NCBI GenBank assembly: GCA_910589415.1
Contig: OU342630.1
Location: 77,496,186-77,560,185, forward strand
Reading direction: 5' to 3'
DNA from: Malachius bipustulatus
Lineage: Eukaryota; Arthropoda; Insecta; Coleoptera; Melyridae
Length of the DNA stretch: 64,000 nucleotides
Of the stretch, positions 1 through 11,485 are shown in pieces. Numbering within the stretch: position 1 is the stretch's first letter; each line of letters begins with the position of its first letter. The notes below the pieces were generated by a model, which saw only the letters and a program-made list of their open reading frames with translations, ran no database searches and was not told the origin of the DNA. Position numbers and translations under genes: made by a program.

Positions 1-640
1 ATAGTGGCTGTCCATTTATATTCATTACAGCATAATTCGCAGAAAAGACACGCATATCAGTAAAGGTGAGTTTCCAGCTATTCCCGGCTAGGCTTTTAGG
101 GTGCTAAAATGAATCACTAATAAAACAAAACTGACGCTCCACGAATGGAAATGAAATGCACAATATTTCACCGTTCTAATGCCACGTTCACGTGCTGAGT
201 CGGTTTATTACGCTCGCATCACCTGGCAGATATTATATTATGATGGCCCTATTCCTATTATCGATCACGTCTGGTCACCACTCGCCAGAACCCGAGGTGG
301 CCAGTTGAGTAGTAGTTGGTAATGTGAGTAGTGAAGTCAGTGGCTTCAGGCCTCGCCCTCGCCCGTTGCCCTTGCTGATTCTAATCAGAACCTTTCCAGA
401 TTACAAAGACAAATTATTCGATTTTATGGACTCTACATGCATGCGTGAGCGAACTGATGTAAAATTGATCCAAATTCGAATGGGCAATAATACTGGATGT
501 AACTTATTCTTTTACTTACCCTTGATTGATTCTTTAAACTACTCGTAATTTATTAGATTTAGACAACAATCAAAAGATGTGATAGCTTAGGTATGCGAAT
601 TTTCCCATAATTAATATCTTATTCATTAAATTCATTTAAT
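1..640. other. A+T-rich sequence, no feature recognised
   Basis: Short open frames only, none resembling a known domain. No repeat structure, tRNA or splice-flanked coding segment was recognised here. Confidence 0.5.
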
Positions 641-1660
641 TAATTTATATTTGCTCTTAATAAACATTTGGGTATTGCTTCTCCATCAGTCATTCGGATA
701 CCACCATCTACACACAACCCGAAATTACTCTGATCTGTGTTCACTTTTACATGTCCAACGTAGTTTCCAGGTTTTATTGTAGATTCGCAGACGCTTTCAA
801 ATTAACATGATATGCTACTACAAGTTGTTAGAAGTTTTTCTTGAACACTCTATACAACTAGCTATCAGATTTTCTTACAGTAATCACATGTTCTTGTTCG
901 GTAAACAGATGACCAAATATCATCTAAGCTAGCTGTGCTTTATCAGGAACTACATGTATCTTGACTTTTGCAAAAACGCCGTCGATACTAAGGGTAGCTG
1001 TAAACGTACCAATTCGTTTACGTCGTTGCCATACCCTAACAGTGGATGACTTTCATATTCCAAAAATGCAAAAGTCGACTCTTCCACAGTACTCTTGGTT
1101 TTTACTATACGCATCACCTACTTGCCAAATTTACATAGCTATTTACTAGCTTTCTAATCACAAAATAATCTTTAAAATACTTGGCATGAGTATCTCTTGG
1201 TGCTTCAATATTCAACACACTAGTGCTATTATTACTGGAACTGTTACCTGTCTGTTGCTTAGTTTCGAGTATTCTGCGCAGGATTTTCCTTTTTGCTCGG
1301 ACAATCTCGTGCATAGTGCCCCATTATACTGCATCTAAAGCATCTCGTACCTTTTTCCCTTGGTATATTTGACCTGTCATAGCTCTACTGATAGTAATAT
1401 GATTTTCTTCTTAAGTTTTCTGACATTTCTGCTTTTCTGAATTCATTTCGTTTATGAGGTGCATTTTGACTCGATTTGCTTACGAATTTTGAACCTTCTT
1501 TCAAATTCTTATAGCTGTGTGTTCATGGTTGAACATATCTGCTAAGAGGATCCAAGAAGTTCGGACCTACCAAGATCTTCGGTTGCCCTGCGCATCACTT
1601 CACTGTTTTCTCTTATTTGATGAGCTGCTGCGATAATCCGCTCATGTGTTTGGTTGTCAT
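640..1660 (-). pseudogene. Decayed Gypsy-type LTR retrotransposon fragment (gag zinc knuckle + protease region)
   Basis: The minus strand encodes, in broken frames, the order gag C-terminus then aspartic-protease region expected of a Gypsy/Ty3-type element. A CCHC zinc knuckle (CX2CX4HX4C, residues CFRCSIMGHYARDC) lies at 1301-1342. Upstream of it, around 1500-1640, is a helical gag-like segment (AAHQIRENSEVMRRATEDL). Downstream, around 900-1120, a stretch reading FAKVKIHVVPDKAQLA then GHLFTEQEHVI resembles the protease-to-RT linker of insect Gypsy elements, and a later piece near 668-720 reads GVVCVDGGIRMTDGEAIP in spirit, with stops. Stop codons and frame changes are frequent, no reverse transcriptase core or LTR is seen, so this is a truncated fossil. 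Family assignment is by eye from motif order; a search against RepBase/Dfam would settle it. Confidence 0.65.
1301..1342 (-). other. CCHC zinc-knuckle motif within the Gypsy gag remnant
   Basis: Translation of the minus strand gives CFRCSIMGHYARDC with spacing C-2-C-4-H-4-C, the nucleocapsid nucleic-acid-binding knuckle of retrotransposon Gag proteins. This is the strongest single piece of evidence for the surrounding remnant. Confidence 0.8.
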
Positions 1661-2498
1661 TAAAATTACTATTTCTTCTTTCTTTGTGTTACTAAAACTT
1701 GAGTTGTTTTTCTTGTTAAAACTTATTTTTAGCTCGAAAAATTTTTAGAACGTTCCCTAATCTTGGCTGAATCTGTAGATCAAGCAAATTTATTTGAAAT
1801 AACTACAAAATACGCAAGTTTAAAAAAATCACATTTGAGTTTTCGAAAATTAGTAATAACCTGAATTGAAATCCTGAAAAAAATAAAAAATTGTATTTTC
1901 CTCTCGAGTAATTTTTTTGCCGTAATTGTAGCATTTTTCATGTAGTTTTAGAAAATGATACTAAACTTTGAAGAAAATGCATATTACAAGGTAAACTTTT
2001 TGACAAAACCGATAGAGACCTGAGAAATTAAGTACGGCCCTGCAGTTTTCGAATCGACGAAAATGCAATGTATTAAGTGTCATTGGTAGAGAATATCTAC
2101 CAAATTTCATAAAATTCCATCAATTCGTTCAAAAGATACTGACTCATCAAAAATGCATGAATCACCCTGTAACACCCTTTATTATGCCGTTTTTCACGTA
2201 GGCGTCCCTGTTTCAAGACCTACTCTACTCTCTCATAATCAAAATTGAAAAAAAGCATCACTCCGGTATTTCTAAAGATATTCAGTTGAAATTTCACACA
2301 CTTCTTTATTACGCCGGCGCACCTTTGCGAAATTTTCTTCATAGAGAATCGAAGCGCGAATGAAAAATCTGATATTTTTCAACACCCTGTTGTAATATTT
2401 GCATCTGCATTTTTTGTATCTTTGGCCGTTTTCAAGATATGCTGCTTTCAATTTTCACCAGATTTTAAAATAAATTATGTCATAAACTACTCAATTTG

Positions 2499-2540
2499 GT
2501 TTCTGCAAGTAGTTTGAGTTTAAGCTACTTGCAGAAACCA
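2499..2540. repeat. Short perfect inverted repeat
   Basis: GGTTTCTGCAAGTAG is followed about ten bases later by its complement CTACTTGCAGAAACC. It forms a small stable hairpin; probably the centre or end of a decayed fold-back element because CACCCTGTAA-like terminal words lie nearby (about 2160). Confidence 0.55.
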
Positions 2541-2791
2541 TTTTTTTCTCGTGCAATATAAAAATATACAGGCTCTTCCTCCATTAAAAAAAATAGACGA
2601 TGCCGTCATCATTGAGCCAAGGAACACCGTGTAGAAAAAAAATGTTACGTCAAGAGAAATTAGATAAAGTTAAAAAATTACCTGTTTTTAACCCTTACTT
2701 TGATGAGCTGGCCAAATAGCTTACAAACAAGCTAAAGGCCAAAAACCTAAAGAAGAAGAAGAACCCTTACTTTGTAGAATATCTGCATACT

Positions 2792-2913
2792 GATGGATGA
2801 TAAATAAAACACTAATATTAAAAAAAAAAAAATTAAACGGTTATATTATCCATCAGTATATAATAGGTACACTAGAATTATTTAAAACATTAGTGTTTTA
2901 TTTATCATCCATC
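2792..2913. repeat. Inverted repeat with 25-bp perfect arms
   Basis: The left arm (2792-2816, GATGGATGATAAATAAAACA...) is matched exactly by its reverse complement at 2889-2913, with a 72-base A/T-rich loop. It abuts the next fold-back element. A related GATGGATGATAAAAC word recurs near 8022. Confidence 0.7.
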
Positions 2914-2925
2914 TATTTGTTGTTG

Positions 2926-4139
2926 GTGACCGCCAAAAAGTTGGCAAATGTGAAAAATTTTCAATTTTGACTTGTCAAAAAAACTTTGAAAACAAAAAAA
3001 CGGCTTGCCTGAAAACGCATTTTGCCGTTATCAGATATACCTACAGAGTGATTTTTACTTATCGAGAAAATAGCCTTTTCCGAAACGATGAAAATCATAA
3101 AAGTGATATTTTTCGAAAACTAAGATTTCGGTTTTATTTTCGTGCAATATCTCAATTTCAGGTAATCCTCCACTTTACGTCGCCGCCATAATGCGCGTGC
3201 GCGGAATATATCAGGTCAGGTGGCAGTTTAGAACAACAAATGCATGCATAGTTGCCATCATCTTTATTTGCAGGATCTATTATCAAATAATGAACTTTTT
3301 AATCTTGATAATAATGAATTACCTTGTTGATAATCAACGAATTATTATTAATGCATGATAATAAAAACACATTTTGTGTCAGGTCCTTTGGTCAGGGTAG
3401 GTTTTTTTTCATTTTAAGGAAATTTTGGCCAGTCGAATAAAAAATGCGGGTCACTATAAATCAGGTCTTTGGTCAGGGTAGGTTTTTTTTCCTTCAAATG
3501 TCCTTAAAATAAAAAAAAAACGTACCCTGACCAAAGACCTGAATATCAAGATTAAAAAGTTCATTATTTGATAATAGGTAGATCCCTCAAATATAGGTAT
3601 TTTAAATAAAGCTGGCAACTATGCATGCATTTGGTGTTCTAAACTGCCAGCTGATCTGATATTCCGCGCACGCGCATTATGGCGGCGACGTAAAGTGGAG
3701 GATTACCCAATTTCAGCCTAATGGATAGTCTCATGATCTAAAAACATACCGCTTTCGCATATTTTTTCCAAAAAAAAATTTCATTTTTTTTATATTTCCA
3801 AAATTTGACTTACTTTGACTTAGTTTAAAATTGTAATATTTTTTAATGTAAAAGCTTTCAAGATCTGTTATTGTAACGGACCATGAATTTTGTTAATTAT
3901 GCACTTTACATTTCTTTACATTGGTCGAAAAGTGATATTTTGTGACAAAGTTGACTTTTTTGATGCAATGCACTGGAGAAACGCTTTTTTATGAGAGCTG
4001 TTTTTTCGGGATAGCCTTGTGACACTACAAACGGCAAAAAAATCAGTTTTCAAGCAAGTAGAGATTTTTTGTTCTCAAAATTTTTTGACAAGTCAAAAAT
4101 AAATTTTTTTCATCATATTATGCCAACTTTATAAGTCAC
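2926..4139. mobile_element. Fold-back (long-TIR) element, interrupted by a second one
   Basis: Left arm from about 2926 (GTGAC...AAAGTTGGCA...TTTTGACTTGTCAAAAAA) pairs with the right arm ending at about 4139 (TTTTTTGACAAGTCAAAA...TGCCAACTTTATAAGTCAC). Matching continues inward through AACAAAAAAnnnGCTTGCnTGAAAA and GCCGTT words. The pairing is imperfect, so the element is old. It has no coding capacity and looks like a non-autonomous MITE/fold-back transposon. A younger fold-back sits inside it. Confidence 0.6.
3161..3707. mobile_element. Nested fold-back MITE with 8-9 bp target-site duplication
   Basis: Termini GGTAATCCTCCACTTTACGT and its complement ACGTAAAGTGGAGGATTACC bound a hairpin whose arms (about 3161-3330 and 3540-3707) include GCGGCGACG and ATGCGCGTGCGCGGAATAT, strikingly G+C-rich for this window. 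The sequence CAATTTCA (or CAATTTCAG) occurs directly at 3153-3160 and again at 3708-3715, a likely target-site duplication. An 8-9 bp duplication with long TIRs would suit a Mutator-like or hAT/P-like relative; I cannot choose. Inside is a further TCAGGTCTTTGGTCAGGGTA word, twice direct (3381, 3460) and once inverted (3515-3541). Confidence 0.7.
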
Positions 4140-4144
4140 TGTAT

Positions 4145-6560
4145 AAGAACATAATTTTCTTTAAATACCTACTCTGCGATTTTACTAATATCGTATCTTT
4201 TTTGTTTCAGGTATGAATAAAAACAATTCAAACTAATGTGTCAACACATCCACTCACCCGAACTTAAAGGTAAACGTATTTTCGTCTAAGGTTTTAATTT
4301 TTGCCAATTTCAGACTTTATTAATAATTTTTTTAAACCAACGCTGCCGTTAAGTTAGTTAACCTGTTTTACTTGTACATGCACAACACGATTAAGTTGAA
4401 ATAAAATAATGATCCTTTATGTTACGATACATAAATTAAATTAAACAATAAAGCGGGTTATAACTTTAATGTAATGGCCACTTTATTTATGGCGATGTTT
4501 ATAAACAGATTGTGGGCTGTAACATCCAGTAGCATGTTTAGAGTAATGACATGTTACATAATTTAGATATCAACTATTTTTATGTAGCATACCAGCGTGC
4601 ATACGAGATAGCTATGCCTATGCATGTACTGTTGTACACCTTGCCCACACAATAAATTTTGGAGAAATTTTTTATATTCACAGTATATTTTCCGCATGAC
4701 ACAATTCTCGTTCATAAATTTCATTTCGGACTCAAAAAAGACAAGTAATTAATCGTGACTTTATCCCACAATGCCCCGGTAATTTGTCTCAGTGATTTAC
4801 TTGAATTTTATAAAGAAGTACAATCTAAGAAAAGAAAGTTTACCTGAGTGTGCATTCCCAGCAATATATCACCAATAACTAGCCTGATCTAGATCGAAAC
4901 TAAAGTCATATATGGTCAGTATAATAAAGAAATGACTTTCTAAAACTAAGTGAACACCTACGATTGATTATGATACCTACTCAAGGAGAAACTGTACTTA
5001 GAAATAAGGTAATGGACGTGCATTAGAGTTTTTATTTCCGGCGTAGAGTTAGTTTTATGGGATTAAAGACAATAAACTTGGGCTATTACATGTGTCCAAG
5101 TACCCTTAGATACATCATTATTGCAAGGGAAGTACCTACATGCTTGGGATACTTATATAAATACGTCGTTGAATTAATTATCGCTTTAATTTACTGCAAT
5201 TAACTAAATAATGAAGTTTTAACTTGGTTAATTTAATGGAAAAACTAAATTGGCACCCAGGACTGATTCATCGATTCATCCCACGTTTCTCAAGACATTA
5301 GGCATAACGTAACATAATTGTTGTTCGTTTCAATTATCAATTACCTACTTTATTCGTTTAGAAGTGTTTTCTTCTTTTTTATAACTTCGCATCGCTTGTA
5401 AGGTACCTACTAACGAGCAACAAAATATCTACTCGAGTAATTAGTAATTTCAACTCAAACCTGACAACTTTTAAGGAGAGGACCGAATCAGAAGTAGGTA
5501 AATTATAATGTTAGATTTGTTACATCACTGATTTATTATAGCAGTCCGGGTGTAGAAGATCTTTTTTTCTCGAACCAAAATAAAATCGGGATTTTGTCCT
5601 TTGCAGTTGCGTCCAAGTGGTTTGAATATAAGGAAATAAAGCCAAAAAGGAAGTTTTCAAAATATCTTGAAAACCATTGCAGAATAAAATATTCGTAATG
5701 ATTTCCATCGCAACAGTTTCCTCGACCGGCAAGATTTTTACGACTTCTTCTTCTACTTATTGCTTCCCATAGATAGATAGATAGATAAATAATTAATTAG
5801 ATGTTCAACTCATAAAAAGCTCGATTATTGTTGCTGTTGAAATATGCAAACAGAATAACAAATAGGTATGAATAATTTCGCCAGCAAGATCTTATTCAAA
5901 GCTGCTATATGTATTCGGAATATCATACAGAAAATCCTCTATGTCTATATTAACCACATTCATGCATCCCGGAGATAAATAAGAGGACGAATCTAATTTA
6001 AGTCGATCAGATAACCGCACGGGACACAAAGACCGCTCCTGAAAGGTAACTTAAGTAGTATTAAGTCTAATCTGATGGCAGACAAATGAGAAGTCATCTT
6101 CCACACCACGGGGTCGTGTGATTGGGTAATCTATCTGCGCGAAATTATTCATAAGCTCAGGAGATAAATCGGGGGCTGAATCTCTTCTCTCCCGTCTGTC
6201 TGACCGAGCAAGGCTCAAGATCACCAGCACCGGTCGGATAATGCAAGAGACAATATGGTAGAATTGGATCGGATAAACATCTCCAGACTCAGATGAGCAT
6301 GATTGGCAATGTTGGTATTATAAAGGACTCATCAATTTATTATAACGAGGGATTTGTTTGTTTGCTTAGAAATTACGATAACAATAACCCAGATGGGTGT
6401 CTTGATTTTTTAAAAATCGGGAAGCTTATCAACAAGGGATGAAGAACTAAGCTATCAGAATAATTTAAGCATGAACATAGGTATTTTCTGACTTATTAAT
6501 ACGAGTTCATACTACATTTATTAGTATTAGATCTGGAAGATGATATTAAAATACTGATCT
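4145..6560. other. A+T-rich spacer with a GATA microsatellite
   Basis: No gene or domain recognised. A short (GATA) repeat lies at about 5769-5787. The part at 5990-6280 is less A+T-rich than its surroundings and could be regulatory or a worn repeat, but nothing in it is diagnostic. Confidence 0.45.
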
Positions 6561-6568
6561 TTTTTTCC

Positions 6569-7376
6569 CTCTCGCCATTGAGATATAGAGTCGGTTAGAA
6601 TGGGGCGGGAAAAAGTTACAATTATCGCTTATCAGTAATCTGAAACCAAATTTTGGGCAAATTCAGTCGTTGCTAAAATATGCTGAAATAACTGAAAAAT
6701 CGAAATTGTTTGCTTTTGTCAGTTATCTTTCCTAAAAAATAAATTTATTATTTTTTTTAGGCTTAACATAAGTCATCAAGAGCAATCCATTTGACATTTC
6801 AAAAGTTCAAATCGGGCAAAATCTCAAGGTTTTGCATAGTCAACTTTTTGAACTTGTCAAGAAAACCAAATCTAATAAATAAAAAAAAAAATTAATACTA
6901 TTTCATCTTTTTTTAATCGAATGACGCCCATATGACGTCAAAAATACTTGTCTTATACTGTTTTTTTATGTGACGTTCAGTGGAATTTTTTTTTTTTTTT
7001 AAATTGGAATAAAATAATAAATAATTAAGGGTGTCTTGATTTTTTAGATGAAATGACATGAAAAACAATAAGGCCGTTATAAGGAAAACAAAAGTTGACT
7101 AAGAAAACTATGGAATCTAGTCGGGTTGAAAATTTTTAAATGTTCAATGGATAGTTCTTGACGACTAAATTATTTATTTATTTTTAACAATAATAAATGG
7201 CTAAAATACTTACTAAATCACATTACTTCAGTTTTTCATGCAGCATATTTCAACAATGATCGAAGTTAGCCTAAATTTTATTTCAGAATTTTAATAAGCA
7301 TAAAATGGTGCAACCTTTATCTAATTATACCGACCCTGCATGTATCTCGCTATTTCTGCAGACCAAACGGTGAGAG
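6569..7376. mobile_element. Degenerate fold-back element
   Basis: The left arm beginning CTCTCGCCATTGAGATATAG and running through a segment resembling AAATATGCTGAAATAACTGA pairs imperfectly with the right arm at about 7230-7376 (CAGCATATTTCAACAATGAT ... CGACCCTGCATGTATCTCGC ... CAAACGGTGAGAG). The loop is homopolymer-rich. No protein is encoded. A piece of the interior (7030-7145) is similar to 19285-19410, so this is a dispersed family. Confidence 0.55.
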
Positions 7377-7804
7377 AGATATAGCAAAAACGATCTACAT
7401 ATCCACGGAAAAGTAATAAAGTGAAATTTGCCGGAGCTAATTTTACTAAAAATGCATCAAGTGGGTTGGAATAATGAATTATCGAAAATTTGACGCTATT
7501 AATATTCAGCCAATAAAGTACGAGTATTTCTTAATAACGTTATCATGACAGCCTGGTATTTTTTATAAAATTTTCTTCTGCTGGGGTAAGCTGAAAGGTA
7601 TTATGTTGGAAATTTGTTGACATAATAAAAATGGGCAATGACAACCTATTGAAGCTTGAAATTATTATTTTCAAAATATTTATTATTTCAAAAATTCTAT
7701 TACAGATAACTGCAGTAATAATAATTATTGTTCTCAAAAATTATTACAAAACGAACGCATAACTTAATGACAAAATATGACATACTGAAATGACTGTGTC
7801 GAAG

Positions 7805-8245
7805 TAAGTGCAGGGGGGACATATTTTACGATATTTTTGACATTATTTTCCTTCAATTTCCTTTGAGGGGTGGGAGCTAATTTGAAATTTTAAATAGGAA
7901 CCCTTATGTTTTATTGCAGATTCGAATTCCACGGCTGGAGATTCTTAATAAATAGCTTCACCCTCTCCCCTTTTGGAGGTGTAGCGATAAATTTCAAATT
8001 TTAGTTGAGAAACTGATGGATGATAAAACAGAGATTCTACAAAGTAAGGGTAGAAAACTAGAAAACAGAAATTTTAGTTAGGAGACCTAATTTTTTTTGC
8101 AGATTAAGATTTTACGGCTGAACATTCTTAATAAATAGCTTCCCCCTTATTGGATTCACCCTTATTGGAGGTGTAGCTGTAAATTTCAAATTTTAGTTAG
8201 GAATCTTGATTGTGATTGCAGATTCGGATTGTACGACCAAAAATA
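7805..8245. repeat. Dispersed repeat with tandem partial copies
   Basis: Three degenerate direct copies of a unit containing AAATTTTAGTTAGGA, TTATTGCAGATTCG, ACGGCTGnnnATTCTTAATA and GGAGGTGTAG start near 7875, 8073 and 8187. The first copy, together with its upstream GGGGACATATTTTACGAT segment, occurs inverted at 10651-10775. The units therefore bracket the reverse transcriptase gene between them. No coding function is apparent. Confidence 0.65.
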
Positions 8246-8654
8246 AGTAGAATTTATCTTTTTTGGCTCGATTCATGGATCTTCTTCGTTCGAGTTCAGT
8301 AATAATAAGACAAAGCGAATAATAATTAAGTTTTTTCTATTACAGCGCCTTCTATCATGAATCGTAAAAAATGTAACCGGCAAATCCTATACCAATTTTT
8401 AGTCGTACAATCTGAAACTGCAATAAAAAAAGGGTTCGTAGTAAAATTTTTACTTAAAGGAGTGAGGAAAAGAAGAGCAATTCTCTACATATTTTCAAGT
8501 ATAAAATTGATTAATTTATTTTTATTTTATTCCTCAAAATATCACAATTTTTTTTTTCTGAACATTAAAGTTAACGAACTTTTTACAAACATGAAACATC
8601 AAACATCAAACAATATAAATATTTAAAAAAAAATAAAATAGTAAAAAAATAGAA

Positions 8655-10640
8655 TCACAAATAAAAAATTTCTGAAAACTCCCTCCCTGGTGGAAGTGTT
8701 CCCAACATTGACGCTGCATTGCTTCTTTGTAGAGCAATGCTCAATCGTTGGAACAGAAAATATGTTGCCCGGGATTCCTCCGTGGCATTCGTAATTTTCT
8801 GACCAACCGATGTCAGAAATCTCAAGGCTTCATTCCCCCAAACTCCTGAAGTTTCTTGTCCGATAGGCACAAAAATGAAGCGATCTTCAAGATGCCGGTA
8901 TTTGTTTCTTTTTTTTGATTCTGCAGTATTTGCCGCAGACCCAGGATTGGAGGAAGTGGAATGAAGGTAAGATGCTGCATAGGTGTCTGCACAGGTATAA
9001 TCCCACAGCAAGCATTTGCCTCTTTGCCATGGAGTCAATGTCATTCCATCAGGTTTCTTACCATCATCTCTAGAGCATCCCACAGGTTCTCTAATTACCG
9101 GAATTTGGGCAGATCTTAGAGCTCGGGAGATAATCTCGTTCGCCTCGGCATGTCGCGAAAGACGACCAGCACTGAATAGACACGACAGACCATGCAATCC
9201 TTTCGAAGTTACTTCGTTTCCGCAGCGGCAATGATGGGGATAACAGAAATCACAGCCTAAGCGAAATGCGATGGAAATTCGAAAGCACTCATCTGAAAGG
9301 TGGGTTCCAAGCTGAGGAGATGGAAGAGCATATAGCCAGTCACGGTATGTGGTTGAGAATTAGAAAGAAGTCTAGCTTTGTCTTGTAGAGATGTTGTTTC
9401 ATGGATCAGGGAATCTAAACTTTTGTGAAAAGCAATTGTCTCCCATGAAGATTGAGACAACATATTTTCCGGAGTAATTAGATTGCAATCATGCCAAATA
9501 CTCAAAGCTTCTGCGCTCAATGAATCAGATTGTATCATTCCAAAAGGAAGAAGAGAAGTCACCAATTCGAGACTGCTGTGGTAAGAAGCGAGAAAACATG
9601 GAATCGCTGAGTCCACAGCATGTCTGATTCCGATACCGCCCATCTTTATGGGAAGGGAAGATTGTATCCAAGCTTCGTGAGAAAGAGTGCAGTTCAAGAT
9701 GTTTTCAAGGGTTGATTTTAAAATAGTGTCGTAAATTTGCAGAGCTTGCGGTTTTCGCCACGAAGGAGAACAGCGTAGGAAATATATAAGACGCGGTATT
9801 GAAAGGGAAATTTTCAGTAGAAAATAAGCCGAATGAGAAGAAATCCAGTCCAATCTTGATGTGAATAGCTGTAATTGATTTATTTTTTGATTAATTATAG
9901 TTAGAATACCCTCATCAGCAAGTGGGGCCCCTAGAAGAGTTGCGTTTTCCAAGTTCATATATGTAATTCCGGGTAGAAAAGATCTAAAGTCGTTCAAGAT
10001 AGAAAATTTATCTTCATGATCACCAAGGAAAATAATTTCGCATTTAGAAGGGTTTAGAAATAAACCTAATTTAGATGCAGCCTCAGAAATAGTTTTCAGG
10101 TCATTCAACACTGTGTCAACATCACCACCAATAGTTCCGTCATCTAAGTACCAAATATTTAATTCCGATTTAAGTGATTTGACGATAGGATTGATTGTAA
10201 GAGCAAAAAGGGCTGGGCCCAAGGGATCGCCTTGTTGAATTCCACATTCAGAAGAAATAATTTGTTGATGGAAATATAAATTTGATGGTTTGTAGTAAGA
10301 ATTGAAGATAAAAGGTAAATGAGTCGGAAAAGTTGACTTGACCTCTTGAATGATGGCATCTCTTCTTATTTCGTTAAATGCATTCCGAAAATCAAGTTTT
10401 AGAAATACTTTTGGAACCGCATGGTTGTTATTGAAATATATACGAGCAGCATGGGCACCAATTTCAGCACCACCTTTTATCCCTACACCAAGTTGATTAG
10501 GAGTGAAAAACTCGACCAGAGTTGGTAAAATTCTGAAATTTAGCACTTTAGCAGTAACACGGCGCCAAACATTTCCAACTGCAATTGGACGTATGCCACC
10601 GCATTTTTTCTTAAGAGCCGTCAAAGAGCCTCCGAAAAAA
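8655..10640 (-). pseudogene. Reverse transcriptase of a non-LTR-type element with C-terminal zinc-knuckle and nuclease-like domain, one frameshift
   Basis: Minus-strand reading begins about 10640 at a conserved FGGSLTALKKKCGGIRPIAV-like start of the RT fold, without the usual N-terminal region. The frame running to 9257 holds the RT: LKLDFRNAFNE, GIQQGDPLGPALFAL and the catalytic YLDD box (residues 187-190 of a 483-residue frame, at about 10139-10150), then the thumb. Near 9341-9350 an indel moves the continuation into another frame, which reads LPSPQLGTHLSDECFRISI and on to a cysteine cluster (GCDFCYPHHCRCGNE), HGLSC, and KPDGMTLTP...LLWDYTCADT down to 8655. The C-x-C/H-rich knuckle followed by PD...D resembles the R2-like arrangement of a CCHC plus restriction-like endonuclease; the PD to D spacing is 15 residues, slightly longer than the classical 12-14, so the nuclease call is inference. 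The element is 5'-truncated and frameshifted, hence not autonomous. Confidence 0.8.
9341..9350 (-). other. Frameshift site in the RT gene
   Basis: Upstream of this point the RT frame reads ...ARLLSNSQPHT; downstream, only the neighbouring frame continues the family pattern (DWLYALPSPQLG then LSDECFRISI). A one- or two-base indel between CATACC and GACTGG explains it. The upstream frame otherwise runs on nonsensically to a stop at 9257. Confidence 0.65.
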
Positions 10641-10650
10641 ATAGGAAAGT

Positions 10651-10775
10651 ATAAAATTCGAATCTGCAATAAAAAATAAGGGGTTCTATTTAAAATATCA
10701 AAGTCCATCCCTTAAAAGAAGTGAAGAAAAAAATGTCAAAACTATCCTAAAATATGTCCCCATCTGTAAAACTTA
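10651..10775 (-). repeat. Inverted copy of the 7805-7935 repeat
   Basis: Read on the minus strand this gives GGGGACATATTTTAGGAT, GACATTTTTTTC, GATATTTTAAATAG, TTATTGCAGATTCGAAT, clearly the same unit as 7805-7935. It directly abuts the truncated N-terminal end of the reverse transcriptase. Confidence 0.75.
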
Positions 10776-10859
10776 TTATTACATCTTCAAAATTTCATAA
10801 AAATATTTGAAACTGTTTAAAATTTAAGTTTTTTTAAGTTTCTTATTGAATAAGATATT

Positions 10860-11306
10860 ATACATCGTGATCTATTAGCTCACAATCAAATTGTGACAGG
10901 TGATAGGTGAGGTAATTTAAAAAAGAAAACTTCATACAAACATTATGTCCGATTTTAATTATTTAGGAAGTCACAGGACCTCAAAGTTTTCTACATAAAA
11001 AGACAATAATTTATAGGAATAGGTATTTATTTAATTTTGCCTTGGTTTTACCTGTTTATATAAAAAAAAATCACCGGTATAGGGGGCTTTTGTTTTTTTT
11101 TATATAAATAGGTAAAACCAAGGCAAAGTTAAATAAATATTCTTTAATTCGCTCCTTATGCAGGATACTTTGAGGTTCTGTAACTCCGTAAATAATTATT
11201 ATTTGAAATCCAACATATGTTTTCATATTATGCAAGTTTTCTTTTTTAAATCACCTCACCTCTCACTTGCTTTAATTTGATGGTGAGCTAATAGATCACC
11301 CTGTAT
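10860..11306. mobile_element. Fold-back MITE (GTGATCTATTAGCTCAC termini)
   Basis: The left arm (from 10860, ending near 11065 with AAAACCAAGGC complement) and the right arm (about 11095-11306) are inverted copies. Terminal words are CGTGATCTATTAGCTCACAA on the left and the complement of CAGGGTGATCTATTAGCTCA on the right; central words are TTTGCCTTGGTTTTACCT and AGGTAAAACCAAGGCAAAG. About 200-bp arms with a 30-bp loop and no coding capacity. Confidence 0.8.
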
Positions 11307-11485
11307 AATAAAAACTTTTTTATTTATTATAACTTATTTTATTTATAAAATATTAATTTAATATTCTTAAGTTTTTTATTTAAGTTTGAAGAAAACACTT
11401 GAAACCCTGTATAAAGCATAAAGCTTGTGTGGTATTTAGAAACATAGAAAATTATGAGTGTTTCTGGTTGATTCTTTCGTAATAT

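Noticed and set aside
5520..5732. 70-codon minus-strand frame
   Set aside because: Contains no recognisable domain, splice context or neighbouring exon; indistinguishable from chance.
8357..8626. 89-codon open frame just 3' of the RT gene
   Set aside because: Low-complexity, K/N/F/I-rich translation of A/T-rich DNA, no homologous pattern and opposite to the element's strand.
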